Shown here piece by piece: positions 30,633 through 38,983 of a stretch of DNA of 64,000 nt. The notes below the pieces were generated by a model that saw only the letters and a program-made list of their open reading frames with translations, was not told where the DNA came from and ran no database searches. The stretch comes from Planctomycetota bacterium (lineage in GTDB: Bacteria; Planctomycetota; UBA8742; UBA2392): the NCBI GenBank assembly GCA_019636195.1, contig JAHBYA010000001.1:162642-226641 (forward strand), in the 5' to 3' direction. Made by a program: the position numbers and the translations under genes. How positions within the stretch are numbered: the stretch's first letter is position 1; each line of letters starts with the position of its first letter.

Positions 30633-30893
30633 ATGGCCGAAGACGCCCATGCAACGTACTATGACTCACTCTCCCAGGAGTCCAAGATGCTGCTTGTCCT
30701 GCGTGACGAGCTGTACATGGGTTCATGGGGCAAGATGGAAGACGACCTGCGCAACAGATTGAAGGGTCGGCCCTACATCTTCAAGCTGGTCAACCGCATT
30801 GAAGAAGACCTGGAACGTATTGAGGCGTTGCGTTCCTACGAGGAAAAACACAAGCTGAACCTCCGCGATTACGACAAAGGAGACAGGCAGTGA
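30633..30893 (+). CDS. Unknown 86-residue charged protein
   Basis: A small acidic/basic soluble protein with mostly helical sequence (SQESKMLLVLRDELYMGSW; VNRIEEDLERIEALRSYEEK). AGAGG precedes the ATG. The stop overlaps the GTG start of the following lipoprotein gene (GTGA), so the pair is translationally coupled. I do not recognise a family. A cytoplasmic partner of the propeller lipoprotein is unlikely on location grounds; it may be regulatory. Confidence 0.7.
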   Translation: MAEDAHATYYDSLSQESKMLLVLRDELYMGSWGKMEDDLRNRLKGRPYIFKLVNRIEEDLERIEALRSYEEKHKLNLRDYDKGDRQ

Positions 30894-32389
30894 AGGAACG
30901 TACGTTCGCCAGACGTGCGCTCAGGATTCTCCCCCCCGGATTCATGGCGCTTACTTTGATTGTTGCAGGCTGCGTGGGCTCACAGCGACGCCCCGCCGAC
31001 CGCAACCCCATCGCACCGGACCCGACCAGCCGGCAGCCTGCTTTTTACTACGAGTCGCAGCTCGTTGAGTTGCCGCTGCGCGTGAAAAGCTACGACCTGA
31101 CGGGCAACCAGCGCCGCCAGCCGGTTGTCATTCGCGACATGTGGGTGGTGCACGACGACGTGCGCGACGAGATTTTCGTGATCGACGCCGACAAGGGCCG
31201 CCACACGCTCTGGAGCATCGACGCGTACGACTTCACGCTGCACTGGAAGACGCCGATCGAGAAGCGCGTCAACTACGACATCGTCGCCACGCGCAACTAC
31301 GTCGTGCTGATGAACAGCGACGGCGAGTACCAGGCCTACGACCGCCTGAGCAACCCGCGCGTTGACGAAGCCCGGCTTGTCAGCATGGGCCGCTTTGAAG
31401 GCGACATCTTCCCGTCGGCTGCACCGGCCGCCAACGACACACACGTGTTTGTCCCTGCCACCAACACCAACGCGGTGCGCGGGCTGTCAATGCTGGACAA
31501 CGCGCGCGGCGAGGGGCCGGACACCTGGTCATTCCCCAGTGCGACGCAGTCCACCACGGGCCGCTTCCTGCAGGTCAGCCTGCCGCCCACCGCCGACGGC
31601 GAGACCGTGGCATTTGTGAACAACAACTACCATCTGTACATGGTGGACGCCCAATCCGGCGAGTTCCGGGCTGAGTGCCCGCTGGACGGCCATTCGCGCA
31701 CGCCGCCGGTGATCAAGGATGACCTGGTGTTTGTCGGCAGCGACATCGGCCAGGTGTTCGCGTGGCAGAAGTCCGGCGAGAGCGCGTTCGTGATCACCGT
31801 GGATGGCTTGCCCTACGGCAAGATGTTCGTTGAAGACCGCTGGATTTTCGTGCACACCCTTGAAGTGTACGACAAGGAAGTGCCCACCGACGACGGCAAG
31901 GGCAAGCGCCTGAAGGCCGCGACCCGGCCGGGCAAGATGATGGCGTTCAAGTACGAGTTGATTGACGTGCCCAACGACCGCCCGGTCTTCAACGTGATCG
32001 ACGGTGACCCCAGCACCCCCTACAAGATCGACCCGATCTGGACGCAGGCCGACGTGGGCCAGCAGGTGCTGATGGTGCACGAAGACAAGGTGTTCGTGCT
32101 GTACGAAGAAACCGAGGAGTTCCTGTCCGAGCGCGAGAAGGCCAAGCTGCGCAGCGAAGGCCGTATTGTCAGCCGCCGCGACGAGCTGCGCACCACTTAC
32201 CGGCAGTTGCGCGTGCTCGACATCAAGACCGGCCACCTGCTGCGGCCCGAGTGGGACATCAACCTTGGCGAGTTCCCGTTTGTCATGGGCAGCATGGAAG
32301 AGCGCGACCGCGCCCTCTACCTTGGGACACGCGACGGCTACGTGTTCAAGGTGTACGGCAGCAACAAGCGCGCCGCCGGTGGCGGATAA
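30890..32389 (+). CDS. Lipoprotein with PQQ-like beta-propeller repeats
   Basis: A 499-residue protein. The signal peptide has a basic start (KERTFARRALRIL) and the lipobox LIVAGC, so Cys near 28 is probably lipidated. The rest has repeated short beta-strand blocks typical of PQQ-like/YncE propellers: DEIFVIDADKGRHTLWSID, YVVLMNSDGEYQAYDRL, YHLYMVDAQSGEFRAECPL, DLVFVGSDIGQVFAWQ, LRVLDIKTGHLL, ALYLGTRDGYVFKV. No quinone-binding or enzyme residues can be named. It resembles BamB-like scaffold lipoproteins in style, but direct equivalence is not shown. GTG start coupled to the upstream gene. Confidence 0.8.
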   Translation: MKERTFARRALRILPPGFMALTLIVAGCVGSQRRPADRNPIAPDPTSRQPAFYYESQLVELPLRVKSYDLTGNQRRQPVVIRDMWVVHDDVRDEIFVIDADKGRHTLWSIDAYDFTLHWKTPIEKRVNYDIVATRNYVVLMNSDGEYQAYDRLSNPRVDEARLVSMGRFEGDIFPSAAPAANDTHVFVPATNTNAVRGLSMLDNARGEGPDTWSFPSATQSTTGRFLQVSLPPTADGETVAFVNNNYHLYMVDAQSGEFRAECPLDGHSRTPPVIKDDLVFVGSDIGQVFAWQKSGESAFVITVDGLPYGKMFVEDRWIFVHTLEVYDKEVPTDDGKGKRLKAATRPGKMMAFKYELIDVPNDRPVFNVIDGDPSTPYKIDPIWTQADVGQQVLMVHEDKVFVLYEETEEFLSEREKAKLRSEGRIVSRRDELRTTYRQLRVLDIKTGHLLRPEWDINLGEFPFVMGSMEERDRALYLGTRDGYVFKVYGSNKRAAGGG

Positions 32390-32410
32390 CCCGCAATCAA
32401 GGCAGCAATC

Positions 32411-32434
32411 GGGGCCGGCCATCGCGCCGGCCCC
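32411..32434 (+). terminator. GC-rich hairpin after the propeller lipoprotein gene
   Basis: A 9-bp stem (GGGGCCGGC with GCCGGCCCC) and a 6-nt loop, followed by GTCGTTT. It lies 21 nt after the stop and just before the next small gene. The U-run is short. Confidence 0.55.
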
Positions 32435-32463
32435 GTCGTTTAACCAACAGAAAGGAAACGACC

Positions 32464-32673
32464 ATGCCGCATCCCGACAAAGCCGGCGTTAAGAACCGGG
32501 CCAAGGCCCAGTTCAATGTGCGCTGGGACGAATACAGCAGCAACGTCAAGCTCGTGGCGCAGGTGATCAAAAGCCAGATCAAGCACGGCACCGGCGACCT
32601 TCATGGCGAGCTGAGCAAGGCCTTCCGGCAACTCGGCACCGACATCATCGAGTGCATCGTCGATGAGCTGTAG
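32464..32673 (+). CDS. Unknown 69-residue basic protein
   Basis: ATG at 32464 with AGAAAGGAAA about 8 nt upstream opens a 69-residue protein (MPHPDKAGVKNRAKAQFNVRW ... ECIVDEL). It is soluble and helical in prediction, with a basic first half. I do not recognise it. It follows the hairpin after the propeller lipoprotein and is convergent with the HTH-TPR gene, leaving only 9 bp. Confidence 0.65.
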   Translation: MPHPDKAGVKNRAKAQFNVRWDEYSSNVKLVAQVIKSQIKHGTGDLHGELSKAFRQLGTDIIECIVDEL

Positions 32674-32682
32674 CGGCTGCAC

Positions 32683-34203
32683 TCACGCTGCTTCAGCTTT
32701 GACGGCAATCGCCTGTTCGCGGAAGATCCCGTAGCCGGTGCGGAATCCAGCCACAAAAAACTGCACAGCCCGGCGCCTGAGCTCGCGTGTAGTTTCGCTC
32801 TTTGAGTCCCGCGGGCACAGCGCAAGCGCGTTGCGATAATGAATGGCCGCATTGTAAAGCCGCGGGTGAGTACTGACCGGCAACTGGCGCATCTTCTGGT
32901 CAGCCTCGGCCAGCAGATCACGGGCGCGGTCGTGCCGCCGGGCTGCGCGCTCAAGCTGCGTGCGTATCACGAACCCGCTGAACTCGGCTGCCAGGCCGGC
33001 CTTGGAGCGCTGGATGGCGTCGTTCACAGCCGCTTCGTCGTAGTCGCCCCGCGTCAACGCCCGCTCAAGTTCAAGCATCTGGACTGCCCAGGAGACGTTG
33101 CGCGCTTCGTATTGCTTTTCGCCTTCGAAGACCGACTGGCGCACCTTGGCCATCAGGGCAGGCTCCTCGCTCCAGGAAGCAAACTTCAACAGAAAGGCCT
33201 CCATGCCGTTGCCGTAGAACTTCGGCTGCATGCAGTCATGGATGGAAGCCAGCCCCGCGGACACAGTGGTCACGTAGTACTGCATCGCGGACTTGTCCAG
33301 TTCATGCGGGTTGGTCAGCGCCATTTCACTGTATGTCTCGCGCACGCGGGCGACGCCGCGATCCACGCTGCCTGTTTCCATGTACAGCGCGCCCAGCCGC
33401 ATGTTCAGCATCTGAAAGTAGGCGTCGCCATGGGCGTCCGGGTGGGTCAGGCTGATTGCGCTTTCCAGCATGCGCACGGCCTCATCGAGATAGCCCATGC
33501 TCTGCAACGCAACGCTGAGGTTACCGATGTGAACAAGTTGCAGCGGTTCACGCAGGTCGCCTTGCACCAGCAACCGCCTCACTGCCCTGCGCTGGATGGT
33601 CAACGCGGTCTCAAAGTTGTTCAGCGTGTGTTCAAGGTTGGCGTTGGCGTAGTCAAATCTCAGGTCGGCGGCTGGGTCATCGGCCAACCGCGAAATCTGG
33701 ACAATGGCCTCGCGCAGCTCAAGGGCCTGGTCAAGGTTGCGCTTGCGGATGGCCCCTTGAAGCTGGGTTACGAGTTCGTTGTAGATCGGGGCGGTCTGCT
33801 CGTTGATGCGTTTGCGCAGCACCTCGTAGCGCTTGAGCGCGTCATTCAGCTCACGCAGTACGCGGGCATGGCTCTTGCCTGCCAGCGCTCCCAGGCGCAT
33901 CTCGGCGACAGCGCTCATGGCCTTGACCAGGGCGAGGATGTCCTCGCCCATCTTCACGGACGCCATCGCGACATCCGAAAGGTACGGTGCGCCCTCACCG
34001 AGCATCAGCCACGCCGGGTTCAGCTTGAACTCGCGCATCAGTGCAATGGCAAACTCCGTCGGCACTTTGCCCTTGCGTACGTAGCGGTTCACGTTCGATA
34101 GCGGCACGCCGGTGCGGTTTGCGATCACCGCTTGGGAGTGCTGCAGCGCCACCGAGCGCAGGCGCTCACGAAAGGCCTGATCCTGTTTTAGAGAGTCATA
34201 CAT
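32683..34203 (-). CDS. HTH (XRE/CI-like) regulator with TPR-type C-terminal region
   Basis: A 506-residue cytoplasmic protein. Residues about 5-75 read like a CI-type/XRE DNA-binding domain: [35 protein letters not shown] (helix-turn-helix), then [17 protein letters not shown]. The rest is helical with tetratricopeptide-like pairs ([70 protein letters not shown]). XRE-TPR proteins of this kind often sense peptides or stress. The gene is divergent from the large FG-GAP surface protein gene (125 bp between starts), so that gene is a natural candidate target (inference). Confidence 0.82.
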   Translation of the reverse strand: MYDSLKQDQAFRERLRSVALQHSQAVIANRTGVPLSNVNRYVRKGKVPTEFAIALMREFKLNPAWLMLGEGAPYLSDVAMASVKMGEDILALVKAMSAVAEMRLGALAGKSHARVLRELNDALKRYEVLRKRINEQTAPIYNELVTQLQGAIRKRNLDQALELREAIVQISRLADDPAADLRFDYANANLEHTLNNFETALTIQRRAVRRLLVQGDLREPLQLVHIGNLSVALQSMGYLDEAVRMLESAISLTHPDAHGDAYFQMLNMRLGALYMETGSVDRGVARVRETYSEMALTNPHELDKSAMQYYVTTVSAGLASIHDCMQPKFYGNGMEAFLLKFASWSEEPALMAKVRQSVFEGEKQYEARNVSWAVQMLELERALTRGDYDEAAVNDAIQRSKAGLAAEFSGFVIRTQLERAARRHDRARDLLAEADQKMRQLPVSTHPRLYNAAIHYRNALALCPRDSKSETTRELRRRAVQFFVAGFRTGYGIFREQAIAVKAEAA

Positions 34204-34328
34204 GGCACATTTCCTTATTCAGGGATGTTATTTATGGTATTGCACAGAGTCCAGCGCTTACCCCTGCTATTTTCTGCGCGGCAAAGCCGGGGGCGTAGGC
34301 CCGGCTGAGACGATTCGGGAGAAACGAG

Positions 34329-37300
34329 ATGAGTTCAAACACGGCAAAGTTGAAAGTAGCGCTGGCGCCCCTTGCGGCGGTGCTGGTATTGATCGCAAGC
34401 GCGGGCAGCGTGTTCGCGGCGCTGCAGCGCACGACGCCGAAGGCCGGCTCGCACCATGTGGTTGGCGGCAGGATCACCGCAGAGTTTTCCGGCGCAACCA
34501 GCGGTGCAGGCGCGGGCACATTTGTTGTGCACGGCAGCGCGTCCGGTCTGCACACCGGCAACTACAGCGGCAACGGCAGCGCGCGGATCACGTTCGAGAG
34601 CACTAAGGCGTTCGCACCCGGCGAACGAGTGGATGTCACGCTCACCACCGGCATTTCCGGCATTACACAGCCGAGGGTCTTCACGTACCGCACACGGGCG
34701 CATCGCGGCACCGCCCACTTTGACAACGATCTCGTGCTCTCGCTCAGCGGATATGGGGGCTGGGCCTACTGCGATGCCGCAATCGGCGACATCAACGGCG
34801 ACGGAATGACCGATTTTGCCTTCTGCGAAGTCGGTGGCTCACGCATTACGTACTGGATCAACCCCGGCAACATCGGCGATTGGGACAGCCTTGCGGGCTA
34901 TCTCTCACTGTTGAACGCCAAGGGCTCGGTCACTACCGCCATTTCCTCAAACTACTCGCTGGCGATGGGCGACCTCAACAACGACGGCTATAACGACTTG
35001 ATCGCCGGCAGCGGCTACCCGTACGCCGGCTGTGAGCTCTTCCTTTACAACCCCAACACCAACTCGTTCGGGGCGGGCACCACCTTTGGTGCTGCATCGG
35101 CCAGCCACCACGCAATTCGCCTCGGCGACTTGAACGGCGACGGCTTTCTTGACGCGCTGATGTGCAACTACGGCGGCCAGGACTACTACTGCCTGAACAA
35201 CGGGCAGGGCGGCTTCAACACGCCGACCAACATCGGCGCCGGCGGCTGGACGGAGGACGCAGCGCTGGCTGACCTCGACGGCGACGGCGACCTTGACGTG
35301 GTGCTGGTGCGCGGCAGCGGCTACGGCGCTCAAGACACGATCCATATGGGCAACGGCAACGGTACGTTCGGGGCAGCCATCAACCTTGGGGGCTCCGGCA
35401 CAATCACATACAGCGTGCAGGTTGGCGACATCACCGGCGACGGCCACCCGGACATTGTGGTTGGCAGCAGCGACGGCGTGCTTTGGTACGCAAACAACGG
35501 ACAGGGCCAGTTCGGCAATGGCCAGTACATCGGAAGCACCGCGGGCAAACTGGTTGGCGCGCTTGAACTCGGCGACATGGATGGCGACGGCGACCTCGAC
35601 ATCGCCATGGGCGTCGGCGACGCCGGCACTGGCGCCGGCCAAAGCGCCATCCTGATCAACGACGGCAACGGGGCGTTCTCGAACAGCAAGTCGTTCGGGC
35701 CAGCCAGCGTTTCCCGCTGGGGCCGCGACCTGAAGCTGCTGGACCTGGATGGCGACGGCGACCTTGACCTGATCAGCGGCCGCGGCATGAGCACGCCGTA
35801 CTTCATGCTGAATGGCGTCGAGATTTACAACGGCACCAGCTACACGCTGGACAATGCGGGATTCACGCCGCGTATCACTGCGATGACACCTGCGCCCCAT
35901 GCCGTCAGCGCATCGCCTTCCAGCAATCTGGTTGCGGTGCTGAACAACGACGTCAAGGGCGTCAACACTTCAACCTTTGTGGCGCGAGGCTCTTTGCGCG
36001 GCAAGCTGGCCGGTACGGTTTCGGGCAACAACAGCGCCAGCCTGACATTCAACCCCACCCAGAACTTCAAGCCCGGCGAGATCATCGAGAGCACGCTGCA
36101 CTCGCTGTACACCGAAACGCTGCTCACGATCGGCACCAGCACATCAGGCACAGCCAGTGACAGCATGACGGCCGGATACGTCCAGCGCGTACGCGCCGCC
36201 GCGGGGGCAGGCCCCGTGCAGTTTGCACACAAGCTGCACGACATCGGCGGCGCGACCCTGGCTGTGAATGCCGCCGCAGCAACCGACTTCAACGGAGACG
36301 GGCAACTAGAAGTTGTGCTGGCGGTCGGTGGATCCCCGGACGTCTGGTTCACGGTTGGCGCGTCGGGGCCGGGCACCGGCACGAATGTCGCCAGTGCATC
36401 CCACGATTCGCGGGCTGTGGCGGCCGGCGACCTGGATGGAGACGGCACCCCTGAACTGCTCATTGGAACGACGACCGGCGGTTACATCTATGAGTGGAAC
36501 GGCAACGGCTTTACGCTGCTTGGCACATTCGGCGGCAGCGGCGACAGCGTGCACGGCCTTGCGCTGGGCGACTTGAACGGCGACGGCTTGCTTGACGTCG
36601 TCGCGGCAGTCAACGGCGGCCAGAACAAGATGTTCCTGAACCAGGGGCAGGGCAGCTTCAGTGTCGTCAACTTTGGCGGATCGACCGACAACAGCTCGGG
36701 CGTTGCCCTTGCCGACGTCGATCTGGACGGTGACCTCGATATCGTTGTCGCAAACGCGGGCCAGCCTGACGTCGTGTACTACAACGACGGTCGTGGCGCG
36801 ATCAACGGCTGGCGCACGCTTGGCGCAACCGCGGACTCGCGGGCTGTGGTCGCCGAGGACTTGAATGGCGACGGATACCCGGAAATCGTCGTCGGCATCA
36901 ACGGCGGTTCGGACCAGGTGTTCTTCAATGACAGCACCGGCAGCTACCAGGTCAACTATCCGTTGACGGCCGCCGCGACTGACACACGTAGCGTCGCGCT
37001 GGCCGACGTTGACGGCGACGGCGACCTTGACCTGTTGATCGGCTACGCCGCCGGGCAAAGCCGCGTGTACCTGAACGACGGCACGGGCACTTTCACAGCC
37101 GGCGCGACCGTGGGCTCAGCCGGCGCCACGATCTCGGCGCTGGTCGCAGCCGACTTCGACGGCGACAGCGACCTTGACGTCCTGTTTACACGGCCGGGTG
37201 CGCAGTCGCGACTCGCGTACAACGAACAGTGGCCCACAGTCGGGTTTGCCCAGGCTCAATACACCGTGGACGAAAGCGCGGGCACGTCCGCGATTACTGT

Positions 37301-38375
37301 TACGCTTTCGCCCGCGGCAACACACAGCGTGACTCTCAACTGGACCGCGACCGCCGGCACGGCCACCAACGGCGATGACTTCATTGCTGCAAGCGGGACG
37401 TTGACGTTCAATCCGGGCCAGACCAGCCGCACCTTCAACGTCACCATCCTCGACGACACTATTGATGAAGCTGACGAGACGGTGACTCTCACGCTCAGCA
37501 ACCCGTCGCAGGCGCTGCTGGGCACTAGCGCCGCTGCGCTGTTCATCACCGACAACGATGGCGAACCAACCGTGCGTTTTAGCACGGCTGCGCAAGCTGT
37601 AAATGAAGGTGCGGGCACGACGGTGACGATTGAACTTAGCAACGCCAGCGGCCTCTCTGTGACTGTGAACTATGCAACTGCAAACGGCACCGCTGTTGCC
37701 CCCAACGACTACACCGCTGCCAGCGGGCAGGTCACCATTCCGGCTGGCCAGCTTTCGGCAACGGTCAACGTGGCAACGGCGCAGGACAACATCCATGAAG
37801 GTGACGAGACGTTCACGATTGCGCTGAACGGCCCGACCAACGCCACGCTGGGGGTGGTCAGCACCCAAACGCTCACCATCACTGACGACGACGCCATTCC
37901 GCAGCTCAACTTCACGCAGACTACTGCAAGCGTGAATGAGTTCGACGGCACGCTGCAACTGACGGTCGCCCTGTCGCACCCAAGCAGCCGGACCGTGACC
38001 GTGGGCTACGCAACCGTCAACGGTACAGCCAGCGCGGGTCAGGACTTCGCGGCCTCGCAAGGCAGCCTGACATTCGCGCCGGGCGTGCTGTCGCAATCAC
38101 TGACCATCAGCATCAACGACGACAACGACAACGAGGGGCCGGAGTCGTTCACGGTGGTCTTGAGCAACCCGGCAAACGCCGTGTTGGGAAGCGACACTGT
38201 CGTAACGGTGACCATACTGCCTGACCCAGCCGACGTTTACACAACGGGCGGCGCGCCCGCCGGGGGCGGTGGCGGGGGTGGTTGCAGCGGCAGCACACAG
38301 GGCAGCCTGCTGCTGATTGGTCTGTTGGGTTTTGCGGCGGTCATTGCCGTGTACCGCCGCAGGCGCATCGCGTAG
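34329..38375 (+). CDS. Secreted FG-GAP/VCBS-repeat protein with three Calx-beta domains and C-terminal sorting tail
   Basis: A 1348-residue surface or secreted protein. A signal peptide (about 7-32; LAPLAAVLVLIASAGSVFA) is followed by an Ig-like SbsA-type domain. Two long runs of FG-GAP/VCBS repeats come next (about 130-500 and 620-960), with many Ca-binding DxDGDGxxD loops such as DLDGDGDLD, separated by a second SbsA-like domain. Three Calx-beta domains follow (about 968-1075, 1078-1185, 1188-1295). The C-terminus is Gly-rich, then GGCSGS, a hydrophobic span and YRRRRIA, a MYXO-CTERM-like signal. FG-GAP arrays usually form propellers and Calx-beta domains bind calcium, so an adhesin-like role is likely. 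A hairpin ends the unit. Confidence 0.9.
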   Translation: MSSNTAKLKVALAPLAAVLVLIASAGSVFAALQRTTPKAGSHHVVGGRITAEFSGATSGAGAGTFVVHGSASGLHTGNYSGNGSARITFESTKAFAPGERVDVTLTTGISGITQPRVFTYRTRAHRGTAHFDNDLVLSLSGYGGWAYCDAAIGDINGDGMTDFAFCEVGGSRITYWINPGNIGDWDSLAGYLSLLNAKGSVTTAISSNYSLAMGDLNNDGYNDLIAGSGYPYAGCELFLYNPNTNSFGAGTTFGAASASHHAIRLGDLNGDGFLDALMCNYGGQDYYCLNNGQGGFNTPTNIGAGGWTEDAALADLDGDGDLDVVLVRGSGYGAQDTIHMGNGNGTFGAAINLGGSGTITYSVQVGDITGDGHPDIVVGSSDGVLWYANNGQGQFGNGQYIGSTAGKLVGALELGDMDGDGDLDIAMGVGDAGTGAGQSAILINDGNGAFSNSKSFGPASVSRWGRDLKLLDLDGDGDLDLISGRGMSTPYFMLNGVEIYNGTSYTLDNAGFTPRITAMTPAPHAVSASPSSNLVAVLNNDVKGVNTSTFVARGSLRGKLAGTVSGNNSASLTFNPTQNFKPGEIIESTLHSLYTETLLTIGTSTSGTASDSMTAGYVQRVRAAAGAGPVQFAHKLHDIGGATLAVNAAAATDFNGDGQLEVVLAVGGSPDVWFTVGASGPGTGTNVASASHDSRAVAAGDLDGDGTPELLIGTTTGGYIYEWNGNGFTLLGTFGGSGDSVHGLALGDLNGDGLLDVVAAVNGGQNKMFLNQGQGSFSVVNFGGSTDNSSGVALADVDLDGDLDIVVANAGQPDVVYYNDGRGAINGWRTLGATADSRAVVAEDLNGDGYPEIVVGINGGSDQVFFNDSTGSYQVNYPLTAAATDTRSVALADVDGDGDLDLLIGYAAGQSRVYLNDGTGTFTAGATVGSAGATISALVAADFDGDSDLDVLFTRPGAQSRLAYNEQWPTVGFAQAQYTVDESAGTSAITVTLSPAATHSVTLNWTATAGTATNGDDFIAASGTLTFNPGQTSRTFNVTILDDTIDEADETVTLTLSNPSQALLGTSAAALFITDNDGEPTVRFSTAAQAVNEGAGTTVTIELSNASGLSVTVNYATANGTAVAPNDYTAASGQVTIPAGQLSATVNVATAQDNIHEGDETFTIALNGPTNATLGVVSTQTLTITDDDAIPQLNFTQTTASVNEFDGTLQLTVALSHPSSRTVTVGYATVNGTASAGQDFAASQGSLTFAPGVLSQSLTISINDDNDNEGPESFTVVLSNPANAVLGSDTVVTVTILPDPADVYTTGGAPAGGGGGGGCSGSTQGSLLLIGLLGFAAVIAVYRRRRIA

Positions 38376-38394
38376 CAATACCGATGCAATCCCA

Positions 38395-38419
38395 AGGGGG
38401 CGCCATGGTGGCGCCCCCT
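38395..38419 (+). terminator. Hairpin after the FG-GAP gene
   Basis: A perfect 11-bp stem (38395-38405 with 38409-38419; AGGGGGCGCCA) and a 3-nt loop, 20 nt after the stop. Only a weak T-rich tail (CTTGTT) follows. Confidence 0.6.
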
Positions 38420-38494
38420 ACTTGTTCCCATTGCGGGACACCCATTCTTTCAACAGTGCTTGGATTGCCTGCGCCTTTTCGCTAAACCGTTGGC

Positions 38495-38932
38495 ATGGCT
38501 GGCACGACACCGAAAGTGAAGGCGTTCCTGATCTGTGACCAGGTCATTCGCGCCGTCGATGGCAAGCACTCGATCATCGGTGTGTTTCGGCGCGTGCACT
38601 CGCCGCAGTTTCCGGTGTTTCATGCGCGTTTCGGTCTCTATCTGATGTTGGGCGAAATGAACGGGGCCTACGACCTTACCATCGAGTTCATTGATCCCAC
38701 CGACGGCCAGCCGTTGGGCAAGGCCGAGTTGCGCGGCCTGAAGCACAACAAGCCGCTTGAGGACTTCGAAACCGGCATCAACCTGCCCGGCCTGCAGTTT
38801 CCCAAAGAGGGCACCTACGAGGTGCATTTGTCCGCCAACGGTGAGTTGCTGCACGTGGACACGCTTCAGGCACTGAAAGTGGATGCGCCACCCGCGCCGC
38901 CAGTGCCGCCGCCACAGTTCCCGCAAATTTGA
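38495..38932 (+). CDS. Conserved-type 145-residue protein (DUF6941-like)
   Basis: A soluble 145-residue protein with alternating beta-strands: KVKAFLICDQVIRAVDGKHSIIGVF at the start, then LMLGEMNGAYDLTIEFIDPTDGQPLG and GTYEVHLSANGELL. The opening, with its loop DGKHSIIGVF, resembles the DUF6941 family of small beta-rich proteins of unknown function. The C-terminus is Pro-rich. It stands alone between two hairpins, so it is probably a monocistronic gene. The family link is from memory of the pattern and is moderate. Confidence 0.65.
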   Translation: MAGTTPKVKAFLICDQVIRAVDGKHSIIGVFRRVHSPQFPVFHARFGLYLMLGEMNGAYDLTIEFIDPTDGQPLGKAELRGLKHNKPLEDFETGINLPGLQFPKEGTYEVHLSANGELLHVDTLQALKVDAPPAPPVPPPQFPQI

Positions 38933-38962
38933 ACGCCCGGGGCGTGGGGCCCCGGGCGTTTT
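38932..38962 (+). terminator. Rho-independent terminator
   Basis: A 12-bp stem (38932-38943 with 38949-38960; AACGCCCGGGGC) with a 5-nt loop and a short T-run (38959-38962), beginning at the stop codon of the preceding gene. It may work in both directions, since the esterase gene converges from the other side 22 nt away. Confidence 0.8.
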
Positions 38963-38983
38963 GCACAACAGATCCCACGGGGT

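Noticed and set aside
34700..37200. Possible tandem DNA repeat or CRISPR-like periodicity
   Set aside because: The periodicity comes from FG-GAP/VCBS protein repeats (DxDGDG loops). The units vary in sequence and spacing and lie in one open frame.
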